This document shows positions 49,174 to 57,410 of a stretch of DNA of 64,000 nucleotides, piece by piece. The notes beneath the pieces are model-generated. The model was not told the origin of the DNA and did no database searches. It saw nothing but the letters and a program-made list of their open reading frames with translations. Position 1 is the first letter of the stretch, and each line of letters opens with the position of its first letter. Location of the stretch: positions 310,001 through 374,000 of the forward strand of contig NZ_OEPZ01000001.1 of the NCBI RefSeq assembly GCF_900240315.1, in the 5' to 3' direction. This DNA is from Dorea phocaeensis. GTDB taxonomy: Bacteria; Bacillota; Clostridia; Lachnospirales; Lachnospiraceae. The position numbers and the translations under genes were made by a program.

Positions 49174-50412
49174 CTATTCCAGATATTCTTTGATACAAAG
49201 TGTAGCATTATGTCCACCAAATCCAAGCGAATTGGTAAGTACACAATGAACCGGTTTCTCAATCGGAGCTCCGATCGTATAATTTAGATCACATTCATTA
49301 TCCGGGGTTTGAAGTCCCATCGTTTGATGGATAAATCCTTCTTCAATAGACTTAACACAGACAATAAACTCAACTCCGCCTGCGGCTCCCAATAAATGTC
49401 CTGTCATTGATTTCGTAGAATTTACCACCACATCCTTGGCAGCATCTTTCAATACTGATTTTATCGCTCTGGTTTCAACCAAATCATTATGATGTGTACT
49501 TGTTCCATGTGCATTGATATAGTCAATATCTTCTGGATGTACATTTGCATCTGTCAATGCAAGTTCCATTGCTTTTGCTGCCCCAGATCCGTCTTCAGCT
49601 GGTGCTGTAATATGATAAGCGTCACAAGTTGCACCATATCCGACCAGTTCCGCATAGATTTTAGCGCCTCTTTTTTTAGCGTGTTCCAATTCTTCTAACA
49701 CGACTATGCCGGCACCTTCTCCAATAACAAAACCACTTCTATCTTTATCAAATGGAATGGATGCACGTTTGGGATCGGTCGCTGTTGTTAAAGCAGTCAA
49801 ACTACTAAAACCAGCAACGGAAAGTGGACAAATTGCGCTCTCTGTCCCACCTGCTAACATAATATCTGCATCACCATATTGAATAGCACGAAGTGCATCG
49901 CCAATGGAATGTGTTCCCGTTGCACAGGCAGTAGTTACACTTGTACATTTTCCTTTTAATCCAAGCTGGATCGCAACATTACCTGCAGCCATATTTGAAA
50001 TCATCATTGGGACCATCAATGGATTCATACGAGCAGAGCCCTTTGTCAGAATTTTCTCATACTCTCGTTCTGCTACTTGAAGACTCCCGATCCCAGATCC
50101 GATGATAACACCAATCCTGAAAGGATCTTCTCGCTGCATGTCAATTTCTGCCTGTTCAAATGCCTCTTTTGCCGCAGCAACAGCATATTGGGAAAATGGC
50201 TCCATGCGCTTTGCCGATTTAAAATCCATACATTCCTTTGCTACAAATCCTTTTACCTCTCCAGCCAATTTCACCTTATAATCAGTGGTATCAAATTTGG
50301 TTATTTCCTGAATTCCAACCGTTCCGGCTTTCACATTGTTCCAAAATTCCTCTACTGTATTTCCAATTGGTGTTACAGCACCCATCCCTGTGACTACAAC
50401 TCTTCTTTTCAT
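49174..50412 (-). CDS. fabF: 3-oxoacyl-ACP synthase II
   Basis: KAS II elongates acyl-ACP with malonyl-ACP. In the 412-residue protein the catalytic Cys is in TTACATGTHSIGDALRAIQ, and the two His in INAHGTSTHHNDLVE and KSMTGHLLGAAGGVEF. RRVVVTGMGAVTPIGNTVEE is the usual N-terminus. It follows fabG with a nine-base gap. Confidence 0.98.
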   Translation of the reverse strand: MKRRVVVTGMGAVTPIGNTVEEFWNNVKAGTVGIQEITKFDTTDYKVKLAGEVKGFVAKECMDFKSAKRMEPFSQYAVAAAKEAFEQAEIDMQREDPFRIGVIIGSGIGSLQVAEREYEKILTKGSARMNPLMVPMMISNMAAGNVAIQLGLKGKCTSVTTACATGTHSIGDALRAIQYGDADIMLAGGTESAICPLSVAGFSSLTALTTATDPKRASIPFDKDRSGFVIGEGAGIVVLEELEHAKKRGAKIYAELVGYGATCDAYHITAPAEDGSGAAKAMELALTDANVHPEDIDYINAHGTSTHHNDLVETRAIKSVLKDAAKDVVVNSTKSMTGHLLGAAGGVEFIVCVKSIEEGFIHQTMGLQTPDNECDLNYTIGAPIEKPVHCVLTNSLGFGGHNATLCIKEYLE

Positions 50413-50420
50413 AGTTCCTC

Positions 50421-51161
50421 CTACATTACCATCCCGCCATCTACGTGCAGTACCTGACCCGTGATATATCCTGCCTCATCAGATACCAAAAATGCTACTG
50501 CATTTGCCACATCCTTAGGATCACCAAATGTCCCAAATGGGATCTGCGATGCAATCTGCTCTTTCATTTTTTCAGGAAGTACCTCTGTCATATCTGTTTG
50601 GATAAATCCAGGTGCCACCGCATTTACTGTAATATGCCTTGATGCCAGTTCTTTTGCAGTTGCCTTCGTAAGACCAATGACTCCCGCTTTTGAAGCAGCA
50701 TAATTAGCCTGTCCAACATTTCCTGTAACTCCTACGACAGAAGAAAGCGTGACAATTCTTCCAGAACGCTGCTTCATCATCTGCCGAGATGCAAAGCGGA
50801 TACAGTTAAATGCACCTTTCAAGTTTATACGGATTACATCGTCAAAGTCCTGCTCACTCATGCGCATAAGAAGACCGTCCTTGGTAATTCCTGCATTATT
50901 AACTAAAATATCTAATCTTCCATATTCTTTGATTACATGATCCAAAAATGTTTTGCACGCTTCAAAATCTGAGACATCGCATTGATATACTTCCGCTTTT
51001 CCACCGCAAGATTCAATCTCATTTTTTACTTCTTTTGCCTTTTCAACAGAACCATTGTAATTGATGATCACCGTTGCACCTAGTGAAGCTAACTTTACAG
51101 CAATTGCCCTTCCTATTCCTCTGGAAGCACCTGTCACCACCGCTACTTTATCGTTTAACAT
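50421..51161 (-). CDS. fabG: 3-oxoacyl-ACP reductase
   Basis: A 246-residue SDR-family NADPH reductase. The cofactor loop is TGASRGIGRAIAVKLA, then NNAGITKDGLLMRMSEQDFD, the catalytic Ser in VTLSSVVGVTGNVGQ and the Tyr-Lys pair in YAASKAGVIGL. It starts within a few bases of the fabD stop. Standard position in the operon. Confidence 0.98.
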   Translation of the reverse strand: MLNDKVAVVTGASRGIGRAIAVKLASLGATVIINYNGSVEKAKEVKNEIESCGGKAEVYQCDVSDFEACKTFLDHVIKEYGRLDILVNNAGITKDGLLMRMSEQDFDDVIRINLKGAFNCIRFASRQMMKQRSGRIVTLSSVVGVTGNVGQANYAASKAGVIGLTKATAKELASRHITVNAVAPGFIQTDMTEVLPEKMKEQIASQIPFGTFGDPKDVANAVAFLVSDEAGYITGQVLHVDGGMVM

Positions 51162-51165
51162 CCCT

Positions 51166-52092
51166 CTACTCCTCTGTTAAAATCTCCATTGTTGTTTCCA
51201 ATTCTTCCCATGTACTTATATTGTAAGATTTTACACCTCGATTGATTTTCCGCAGAAATCCGGTCAACGTTTTCCCTGGACCAATTTCTACAAAGGTATC
51301 CACGCCATCTTCTATCATTCTTTCCACACTTTGCTGCCAACGAACGGATGACGTAATCTGTGAGACGAGAAGTGGTTGGATTTTCATAATATCTGTGATA
51401 TATTCTGCTGTCACATTGTTCACATAAGGAATTTGCAATGGATGCATCTGAATTTTCTCAAGCACCTCATTCAACTTCGTTTCCGCATTTTTTAATAAAG
51501 GAGAATGAAAAGGTCCGCTTACATTAAGCAAAACAATTCGTTTGGCTCCTTGTTCCTTCAACACTTTCTCTGCCTGCTGGATTCTTTCTGCCGCCCCAGT
51601 AATCACAATTTGTCCTGGGCAGTTATAATTTGCAATTGAAACATTTTCAATTGCTGATATTCCTTGTTCTACCTGATCCCCTGTCATTCCAAGTACCGCC
51701 GCCATAGCTCCTTCGCCTGCTGGAACAGCCTCCTGCATAAAGATCCCACGCTGTCGAACCGCAGAAATAGCGTCTCTATCATTCATCCCCCCTGCGAACG
51801 CAATAGCACTGTACTCACCAAGACTTAATCCCGCTGTAACATCTGCTTTTAATCCAGCCGCTTCTGCTGTTCTTGCCATTGCAAGAGATGTTGTTACTAA
51901 AGCAGCCTGTGTATATTCTGTAAGGTTCAAACACTCATTTGGATAAAAGCACAGTTCTTTCATATCGATTCCAAGCCTATTTGAGGCCGTATCATAAATT
52001 TCTCTGGCAATGGCGCTGTTTTCATAAAAATCTTTTCCCATTCCTGCGATCTGACTGCCCTGACCAGGGAACACTACTGCAATCTTATTCAT
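51166..52092 (-). CDS. fabD: Malonyl-CoA:ACP transacylase
   Basis: FabD moves malonyl from CoA to ACP. The 308-residue protein has the N-terminal VVFPGQGSQIAGMGKDFYE, the active-site Ser in TAGLSLGEYSAIAFAGG and the His in NVSGPFHSPLLKNAE. The FVEIGPGKTLTGFLRKIN C-terminal signature is intact. Overlaps the fabK stop. Confidence 0.98.
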   Translation of the reverse strand: MNKIAVVFPGQGSQIAGMGKDFYENSAIAREIYDTASNRLGIDMKELCFYPNECLNLTEYTQAALVTTSLAMARTAEAAGLKADVTAGLSLGEYSAIAFAGGMNDRDAISAVRQRGIFMQEAVPAGEGAMAAVLGMTGDQVEQGISAIENVSIANYNCPGQIVITGAAERIQQAEKVLKEQGAKRIVLLNVSGPFHSPLLKNAETKLNEVLEKIQMHPLQIPYVNNVTAEYITDIMKIQPLLVSQITSSVRWQQSVERMIEDGVDTFVEIGPGKTLTGFLRKINRGVKSYNISTWEELETTMEILTEE

Positions 52093-53023
52093 GATTTTGA
52101 TCTCCTTTTAAGAGCGCTTCCGCTTGAGATACAATGCTCTCAATCGCCTCTTTACATGGTTTAATATCTGCAATGAGACCTGCAATCTGCCCTGCCATTA
52201 CACTTCCCTCTTTTACATCACCATCAACTACAGCTTTGCGCAAACTTCCAAGTGTTAGATGTTCCAGTTCTTCGAAAGAAGCGCCTTCCTTTTCAAGACG
52301 GATATACTCTGTCGTCATTTTATTACGAAGCGCACGTACCGGATGCCCGGTTGCTCTGCCCGTGACTCTAGAATCAATATCTTTTGCTCTTATAATGCAC
52401 TGTTTATAATTTTCATGGACTTCTGCTTCATTAGTTGCAACAAAGCGGGTTCCCATCTGAACACCCTCTGCACCTAGCATAAATGCAGCAGCCACCCCTC
52501 TTCCATCCGCAATTCCTCCAGCTGCTATTACCGGAATCTGTACAGAGTCTACAATCTGTGGAACAAGTACCATGGTCGTGTTTTCGCCTATATGTCCTCC
52601 AGCCTCTGTACCCTCTGCTACAATAGCATCTGCTCCGCAACGTTCCATACGCTTCGCCATTGCAACAGAAGCAACAACAGGAATTACCTTGATACCAGCT
52701 TCTTTCCACATGGTCATATATTTTTCAGGTGTTCCTGCGCCTGTCGTTACGACCGGAACATTCTCTTCAACTACAATCTTAGCTACGTCATCTGCATTTG
52801 GACTGATCATCATAATATTCACACCAAATGGACAATTGGTATGTTTTCGCACTTCTCGAATCTGTTCACGAACCCATTCTGCTGGCGCACTTGCCGCTGC
52901 AATCAACCCCAAACCGCCTGCTTTGGATACCGCAGACGCAAGATGTGATTCAGCAACCCATGCCATCCCACCCTGAATTACAGGGTATTTCAAACCTAGA
53001 ATTTCTGTCAGTCTTGTTTTCAT
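52085..53023 (-). CDS. fabK: Enoyl-ACP reductase II (FMN)
   Basis: FabK is the flavin-dependent, triclosan-insensitive enoyl-ACP reductase. The protein has the characteristic N-terminus TRLTEILGLKYPVIQGGMAW, then GVNIMMISPNADDVAKIVV, EGTEAGGHIGENTTMVLVPQ, and IPVIAAGGIADGRGVAAAFM for FMN binding. ATG 53023 fits the family start and the AAAGGA site; the frame is open to ATG 53029. It replaces FabI in this operon, as in streptococci and many clostridia. Confidence 0.95.
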   Translation of the reverse strand: MKTRLTEILGLKYPVIQGGMAWVAESHLASAVSKAGGLGLIAAASAPAEWVREQIREVRKHTNCPFGVNIMMISPNADDVAKIVVEENVPVVTTGAGTPEKYMTMWKEAGIKVIPVVASVAMAKRMERCGADAIVAEGTEAGGHIGENTTMVLVPQIVDSVQIPVIAAGGIADGRGVAAAFMLGAEGVQMGTRFVATNEAEVHENYKQCIIRAKDIDSRVTGRATGHPVRALRNKMTTEYIRLEKEGASFEELEHLTLGSLRKAVVDGDVKEGSVMAGQIAGLIADIKPCKEAIESIVSQAEALLKGDQNHE

Positions 53024-53072
53024 TTCCATTTTCCTTTTAATATATTCTCAATTATCTTATTAATCTGTTTTC

Positions 53073-53291
53073 TTATGCTTCCAAGTAAGCAACAACCGCT
53101 CCAATTGTTGTGATTTTTTCAAGATCTTCCGCTGGGATTTCTTTTCCAAACTCTTCTTCAAAGGTCATAATCATTTCAAAAAGATCCAAAGAATCTGCGT
53201 TCAAATCTTCCTTAAAATTTGTGTTCTCTGTTAAAGTATCTTTCTCTACGCCCAATGCCTCTGCTACAATTTCTTTTACCTGTTCTAACAT
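53073..53291 (-). CDS. acpP: Acyl carrier protein
   Basis: A 72-residue acidic carrier protein. The serine that takes the phosphopantetheine arm is S34 in LNADSLDLFEMIMTFEEEF. The protein is strongly acidic and helical, as expected. It is encoded directly after fabH, 49 bases before fabK. Confidence 0.97.
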   Translation of the reverse strand: MLEQVKEIVAEALGVEKDTLTENTNFKEDLNADSLDLFEMIMTFEEEFGKEIPAEDLEKITTIGAVVAYLEA

Positions 53292-53347
53292 AATTTTTGT
53301 TCTCCTTTTTCATCATTTTAATTATTTATGTAATCCTATTACGGAAA

Positions 53348-54271
53348 TTACCATTCGATAAGGCTGGCACCCCAGGATAATCCGGCACCAAATCCGGCAA
53401 GCACAATCTTCATTCCTCTTTTCAATTGCCCCTGGCGATTCAGCTCATCTAACAAAATCGGAATACTTGCCGAAGAAGTATTCCCATACTTCTGTAAATT
53501 CATCGGGAATTTCTCAATCGTAACTCCAAGCCTTTTTGCAACTGATTCTACAATCCGTTTATTCGCTTGATGCAAAATAAAATAATCAATTTCTTTTAGG
53601 GAAATATTCTGCTCTTGCAAAAGCTCTTGAATGCATAGAGGTACTTGTTTCACCGCAAATCGAAATATCAGCTGGCCATTCATCTGAATAGTACCTCCTG
53701 GTAAGCAAGTCAGCGCCTGCCCTTTTCCTCCATCAGACCGAGTATACGGACAAAAGATTCCCTTTTCTTCTGCCTTTAAAATCACGGCTCCGGCACCATC
53801 TCCAAACAAAATGCATGTATTGCGATCTTTCCAGTCCACAATACTTGACAATGCCTCAGAACCGATGATCAATACTGTTTTATAAATTTCTGCAGTAATA
53901 TACGCTTGCGCAGTATTGTATGCATACAGAAATCCTGTGCATGCTGCATTTAAATCAAAACATGTAGCATGTACTGCGCCAACTTCTTTTTGCACCTCAC
54001 ACGCTACACATGGAAGAATGGTGTTTGGCGATATGGTAGATACTAAAATCAAATCAATCTCTTCCGGCTGAATCCCTGCCATCTCAATTGCTCTTTTCGC
54101 AGATTCTGTTGCCATTGATACTGTTGACTCTCGTTCAGCAATATGCCTTGTTCCAATTCCTGTTCGCTCTCTGATCCATTCGTCATTGGTCTCAACAACC
54201 TTCGCAAGATCATGATTCGTAACAACTTTTGAAGGGATATAAGAACCTGTCCCATAAATTTTACCTATCAT
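53348..54271 (-). CDS. fabH: 3-oxoacyl-ACP synthase III
   Basis: FabH starts fatty acid synthesis by joining acetyl-CoA (or a branched primer) to malonyl-ACP. The 307-residue protein has the catalytic C111 in FDLNAACTGFLYAYN, the His in HQANKRIVESVAKRLG and the Asn in KYGNTSSASIPIL. The frame is open to 54280, but AAAGG directly abuts that ATG; ATG 54271 (MIGKIYGTGSYIPSKVV) has proper spacing. It is the first gene of the operon, behind a strong promoter with an operator. Confidence 0.96.
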   Translation of the reverse strand: MIGKIYGTGSYIPSKVVTNHDLAKVVETNDEWIRERTGIGTRHIAERESTVSMATESAKRAIEMAGIQPEEIDLILVSTISPNTILPCVACEVQKEVGAVHATCFDLNAACTGFLYAYNTAQAYITAEIYKTVLIIGSEALSSIVDWKDRNTCILFGDGAGAVILKAEEKGIFCPYTRSDGGKGQALTCLPGGTIQMNGQLIFRFAVKQVPLCIQELLQEQNISLKEIDYFILHQANKRIVESVAKRLGVTIEKFPMNLQKYGNTSSASIPILLDELNRQGQLKRGMKIVLAGFGAGLSWGASLIEW

Positions 54272-54305
54272 TTGTTTCATCCTTTATGCTTTGGTTTGCA
54301 AATAT

Positions 54306-54318
54306 TTTGATATTCAAA
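54306..54318. promoter_or_regulatory. FabT-type operator at the fabH promoter
   Basis: TTTGA-TAT-TCAAA is a perfect palindrome with 5-bp arms that begins on the last base of the -10 box and covers the start of transcription. FabT sites in streptococci and lactococci have TTTGA...TCAAA arms of this kind. With a FabT-like gene at the operon's end, a negative control loop is likely. Confidence 0.6.
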
Positions 54319-54345
54319 GTATACAGTAATAAAAATATTTGTCAA
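54318..54345 (-). promoter_or_regulatory. Sigma-A promoter of the fatty acid synthesis operon
   Basis: On the minus strand a consensus TTGACA (54345-54340) is followed after 16 bases by TATACT (54323-54318). The fabH ATG is about 47 bp further on, and the TTTGA palindrome overlaps the -10 end. Confidence 0.8.
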
Positions 54346-54460
54346 CAGCTTTTTGTATTTTTTACTCATATAGGTGTGATTTTTTTATAAAAAAGAAGTT
54401 ATTAGCAAAGATAACTAGCTAAAATAATCAGAAAAATCAGAAGAAAATTCTTAGATTATG

Positions 54461-54492
54461 AAAAAGGACACCTCGTAGCGAGGTGCCCTTTT
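54461..54492 (-). terminator. Terminator of the LysM (YneA-like) gene
   Basis: AAAGGACACCTCG pairs with CGAGGTGCCCTTT around TAG with one A/C mismatch. On the minus strand it ends in a T-run. It lies 14 bp after the LysM gene and insulates it from the fabH promoter region. Confidence 0.8.
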
Positions 54493-54505
54493 CTCTCAAA
54501 ATAGA

Positions 54506-54865
54506 TTATTTAAATTCTCTATCATAATAAACAACTGTCAAGTAGTGACCTTCCTGGATGTCATCTGATGTAAGGCCATTAACGTCTTTTAATTCCTCGA
54601 TATAATCATAAACAGAAGCATAATCATTGCTCATATATTCTTTTGCAATATCCCAAAGTGTGTCACCACCTTGAATCTCAATACTTTTATAGTACTTGTA
54701 TGACATAGGGGCTTCTTTCTGGTCGCCATGAGCATCTACTAGACCGCCTTTAAAACAAACACTAAAGCTAAGCAGCATAACGCACAATACAATACCTAAC
54801 ATCATCTTTTTTACAAATACCTGCCTTCTTCTCTTGCTTGCCGCATATAATCTTTTTGAACTCAT
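54506..54865 (-). CDS. LysM-domain protein, YneA-like division inhibitor candidate
   Basis: A 119-residue secreted or membrane-anchored protein. There is a basic N-terminus, one hydrophobic segment (MMLGIVLCVMLLSFSVCF), and a C-terminal LysM domain (SIEIQGGDTLWDIAKEYMSN, then INGLTSDDIQEGHYL-like VNGLTSDDIQEGHYLTVVYY). It is divergent from lexA with several LexA-box-like sites between. In Bacillus, yneA has this layout and place and blocks division during the SOS response. By size, domain, and location this is a strong YneA-like candidate, though sequence beyond LysM is not conserved enough to be certain. Confidence 0.8.
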   Translation of the reverse strand: MSSKRLYAASKRRRQVFVKKMMLGIVLCVMLLSFSVCFKGGLVDAHGDQKEAPMSYKYYKSIEIQGGDTLWDIAKEYMSNDYASVYDYIEELKDVNGLTSDDIQEGHYLTVVYYDREFK

Positions 54866-54944
54866 AACTACTTCCTCCCCTTATTCTTTCCCAGAAATCT
54901 TCTTAAAGTTAAGTTTCAAGTTTTCTTTTCTTAAGTCAAAGTAT

Positions 54945-54971
54945 AAAACATTTGTTCCGAACAGTTGTTCC
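54945..54971. promoter_or_regulatory. Two overlapping LexA-box-like sites near the LysM gene promoter
   Basis: AAAACATTTGTTCC (54945-54958) and CGAACAGTTGTTCC (54958-54971) overlap by one base. The second fits the Gram-positive consensus CGAAC-N4-GTTCG except for its last base. They overlap the minus-strand -10-like TATACT (54945-54940) of the LysM gene. Confidence 0.7.
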
Positions 54972-54994
54972 TTTATGTTTTAAATTATATGATG

Positions 54995-55008
54995 CGAACG
55001 AATGTTTG
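54995..55008. promoter_or_regulatory. LexA box in the middle of the divergent region
   Basis: CGAACGAATGTTTG: left half perfect, right half with one change from the GTTCG consensus. It is about 60 bp from both promoters. Confidence 0.65.
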
Positions 55009-55031
55009 TCAATAGTTTTAGATGAAATTTT

Positions 55032-55058
55032 CGAACATATTTTCTAAACATTTGTTTG
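55032..55058. promoter_or_regulatory. Two LexA-like sites at the lexA promoter
   Basis: CGAACATATTTTCT (55032-55045) has a perfect left half and a degenerate right half. TAAACATTTGTTTG (55045-55058) is a near-consensus box that overlaps the lexA -35. LexA binding here would close its own promoter. Confidence 0.55.
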
Positions 55059-55084
55059 CTTTTCCTTTTCACATATGGTAAAAT
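55056..55084 (+). promoter_or_regulatory. Sigma-A promoter of lexA
   Basis: TTGCTT (55056-55061), a 17-base spacer and TAAAAT (55079-55084). Its -35 lies inside the last LexA-like box. Confidence 0.65.
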
Positions 55085-55126
55085 GCAGTTATATGAAATA
55101 AGTGTATCGAATGAGGAGGAGCGATT

Positions 55127-55741
55127 ATGGCACAAGGCAAGATCAGTTCAAAGCAAAAGGAAATACTGGAATATATTAAATCACAAATTTTAGAACGTGG
55201 TTTTCCTCCGGCTGTTCGTGATATCTGTGAAGCGGTACATTTAAAATCTACTTCTTCTGTCCACTCTCACCTTGAGACACTGGAGAAAAACGGTTATATC
55301 AGAAGAGACCCTACGAAGCCCAGGGCTATTGAGATTCTGGATGATTCTTTTAATTTTATGCGCCGTGAAATGGTAAATGTTCCGATCGTAGGTCGTGTTG
55401 CCGCAGGAGAACCAATTCTTGCAGAGCAGAATATTGAAGAGTACTTTCCGATTCCAACAGAATTCATGCCTAACAAGCAGACTTTTATGTTGAAAGTCAG
55501 AGGCGAAAGCATGATCAATGCCGGTATTTTAGATGGTGATCTCGTTTTGGTTGAGGAACAAAAGACAGCACGGAACGGAGAAATGATTGTCGCCTTAATC
55601 GAAGATGGAGCTACTGTGAAGACCTTCTACAAAGAAGAAGGCGTAATTCGTCTGCAGCCAGAGAACGACACTATGGATCCAATCATCGTTCCAGACTGCC
55701 AGATTTTAGGAAAAGTAATCGGCGTATTCCGATTTATGTAA
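55127..55741 (+). CDS. lexA: LexA SOS repressor
   Basis: A 204-residue LexA. The N-terminal winged helix (ILERGFPPAVRDICEAVHLK) binds CGAAC-type boxes, several of which lie directly upstream. The self-cleavage site is A93-G94 (GRVAAGEP), with catalytic S128 (RGESMINAGILDGD) and K165 (TVKTFYKEEG). RecA filaments trigger cleavage. The start has GAGGAGGAG. The gene is divergent from the LysM protein and ended by a strong terminator. Confidence 0.98.
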   Translation: MAQGKISSKQKEILEYIKSQILERGFPPAVRDICEAVHLKSTSSVHSHLETLEKNGYIRRDPTKPRAIEILDDSFNFMRREMVNVPIVGRVAAGEPILAEQNIEEYFPIPTEFMPNKQTFMLKVRGESMINAGILDGDLVLVEEQKTARNGEMIVALIEDGATVKTFYKEEGVIRLQPENDTMDPIIVPDCQILGKVIGVFRFM

Positions 55742-55764
55742 GGCAATTAATTCGCTTATAAAAC

Positions 55765-55817
55765 AAATGAGAAAGGCTCTGGTGTGAACTATGCACAACT
55801 TAGAGTCTTTCTCATTT
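55765..55817 (+). terminator. lexA terminator
   Basis: AAATGAGAAAGGCTCT (55765-55780) pairs over 16 bp with AGAGTCTTTCTCATTT (55802-55817) with one G-U, around a 21-base loop, and ends in an ATTTTTC tail. It lies between convergent lexA and rsfS, so it may act in both directions. Confidence 0.85.
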
Positions 55818-55833
55818 ATTTTTCTTAATTCTT

Positions 55834-56175
55834 CTATAATTCTATCTGTTTTCCATCGCTCCAGATTCTTTCCAAATTGTAAAAACTTCTGCTTTCTGTG
55901 TCAAATACATGAACAATTATATCACCATAATCGAGCAATACCCATGTTCCAGAATTTTGACCTTCGCGCTGTTTCTGGATATATCCGGCTTTATGCATCT
56001 TCTCTTCCACATTATCTACCAACGCAGTTACCTGGCTATTGCTGCTTCCACTGGCAATTACAAAATAATCTGCCAAAACTGAAATCTCTGAAATATCAAT
56101 AACACGGATATCTTCTCCTTTTTTATCTTCCAGTGCACGGCAGGCTACACTTGCCATTTCTCTTGCCTGTTCCAT
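55834..56175 (-). CDS. rsfS: Ribosome silencing factor
   Basis: RsfS binds ribosomal protein L14 and blocks subunit joining in starved cells. The 113-residue protein contains DIRVIDISEISVLADYFVIA, SGSSNSQVTALVDNVEEKM and the C-terminal WVLLDYGDIIVHVFDTESR. It follows yqeK by three bases. In other clostridia an LCP-type gene often lies between the two and is absent here. Confidence 0.97.
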   Translation of the reverse strand: MEQAREMASVACRALEDKKGEDIRVIDISEISVLADYFVIASGSSNSQVTALVDNVEEKMHKAGYIQKQREGQNSGTWVLLDYGDIIVHVFDTESRSFYNLERIWSDGKQIEL

Positions 56176-56178
56176 CGA

Positions 56179-56763
56179 TTACTCCTCCTTTTTTTGTTCT
56201 TCTTTATAATACAAATACGTCTGTTCCGTCATCGGATCTATGGGGATTCCTCTGGAATTCAAATATACCAGTGAATCTTCCAAAATTTTATAAAGGCATT
56301 TATCAATATCTTCAAACGCCATTTGGCGGACATCTTTCATATTCGGGAGTTCTTTTCGTCCAGGCTCAATATAGTCTGCAATGTAGACAATTTTTTCTAG
56401 CAAGGACATTCCTGGACGTCCGGTCGTATGACTTTTAATAGCGTCTAATACTTCTGTATCTGAAACGCCGTATTGTTTCCTGGCAAAAAAAGCGCCAAGT
56501 TTAGCGTGAAGAAGGCTTGGATTAGCTTTCTCTACTTCTGAAACCGCCAACCTCTCTTCTCTGCAAATCTGAATCTTTTCCGAATTGGGAATACACTTTG
56601 CACAGTCATGCAGAAGTCCTGCTAAAAGAGCCTGCTCAAGATTTGCCTGATACCGCATTGCAAGTGCTGCCGAAGTATACATTACACCCAGGGTATGTTC
56701 ATATCGTTCTTCATCCAGATGTTTCTTTAATTCCTTTTGTATTTTTCTGATCTGCTGATTCAT
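56179..56763 (-). CDS. yqeK: YqeK family HD-domain Ap4A hydrolase
   Basis: A 194-residue HD-domain protein. The metal-site residues are in YEHTLGVMYTSAALA, AGLLHDCAKCIP (HD pair) and LHAKLGAFFARKQYGVSD, then IKSHTTGRPGMSLLEKIVYI and ADYIEPGRKELPN. YqeK proteins hydrolyse diadenosine tetraphosphate symmetrically. It overlaps nadD by four bases (ATGA). Confidence 0.95.
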   Translation of the reverse strand: MNQQIRKIQKELKKHLDEERYEHTLGVMYTSAALAMRYQANLEQALLAGLLHDCAKCIPNSEKIQICREERLAVSEVEKANPSLLHAKLGAFFARKQYGVSDTEVLDAIKSHTTGRPGMSLLEKIVYIADYIEPGRKELPNMKDVRQMAFEDIDKCLYKILEDSLVYLNSRGIPIDPMTEQTYLYYKEEQKKEE

Positions 56764-57392
56764 TTAATCTTCGCTACCCCTTCTGTGTTCTGATATAAGC
56801 AATGCTCCTCAATATAATCTGCGACATCTGACGGAACATAAGAACGGATAGACTCTTGCTCTTGAATTCTTTGTCGAAGCTCGTGAGAGGAAACATCCAT
56901 CAACGGAGTTGCCAGAATTTCAATCCGAGCATGATACTTCTTTTTGAGATAAGCAATCTGCGTCTGCATCTCTTCTGCAGTATCAATCTCATCCCGATAA
57001 GCCGCTAAAAACGTACAAGTCGGAAAAATCCGCTCTGGTTTTACCCAGGTTTCAATCGCAAATAAAGAGTCTGCACCAACAATAAAGTAGAGTTCATCTT
57101 CTGGATATTGAGTCTGAAAATGCTCCAACGTCTGATAGGAGCAGGACACTTTGGATGGATCCGACTCATAAAGTTCTAGCACAAATTCCGGATGCGGAGC
57201 AATCGCAAGCTCCACCATCCGGATGCGTGTCTCGATATCAGATCCAATAGAAGCCTGCTCTTTGTGTGGTGGATTACCGTTCGGCATAAACCAGATCTGA
57301 TCAAGACCAAATTTTTCATAAGCAGCCTTTCCCAACATCAGATGTCCATTGTGAATGGGATCGAAGGTACCGCCCATAATTCCTATTTTCAT
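56760..57392 (-). CDS. nadD: Nicotinate-nucleotide adenylyltransferase
   Basis: NadD makes deamido-NAD from nicotinate mononucleotide and ATP. The 210-residue protein starts MKIGIMGGTFDPIHNGHLML with the HNGH nucleotidyl-transferase motif, followed by FMPNGNPPHKEQ, FIVGADSLF and LMDVSSHELRQRI (the ISSTXXR-type site, here VSSHELR). It lies between yhbY and yqeK, the common Firmicute order. Confidence 0.97.
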   Translation of the reverse strand: MKIGIMGGTFDPIHNGHLMLGKAAYEKFGLDQIWFMPNGNPPHKEQASIGSDIETRIRMVELAIAPHPEFVLELYESDPSKVSCSYQTLEHFQTQYPEDELYFIVGADSLFAIETWVKPERIFPTCTFLAAYRDEIDTAEEMQTQIAYLKKKYHARIEILATPLMDVSSHELRQRIQEQESIRSYVPSDVADYIEEHCLYQNTEGVAKIK

Positions 57393-57410
57393 TGTAATCT
57401 CCGTTTCCCT

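Noticed and set aside
45181-54271. Fatty acid operon as recently transferred DNA
   Set aside because: It seems somewhat more AT-rich than its neighbours by eye, but I could not compute composition and the operon is core to the lineage, so I do not claim transfer.
55791-56102. Plus-strand open frame of 103 codons opposite rsfS
   Set aside because: Starts in the lexA terminator and lies opposite rsfS; no ribosome-binding site.
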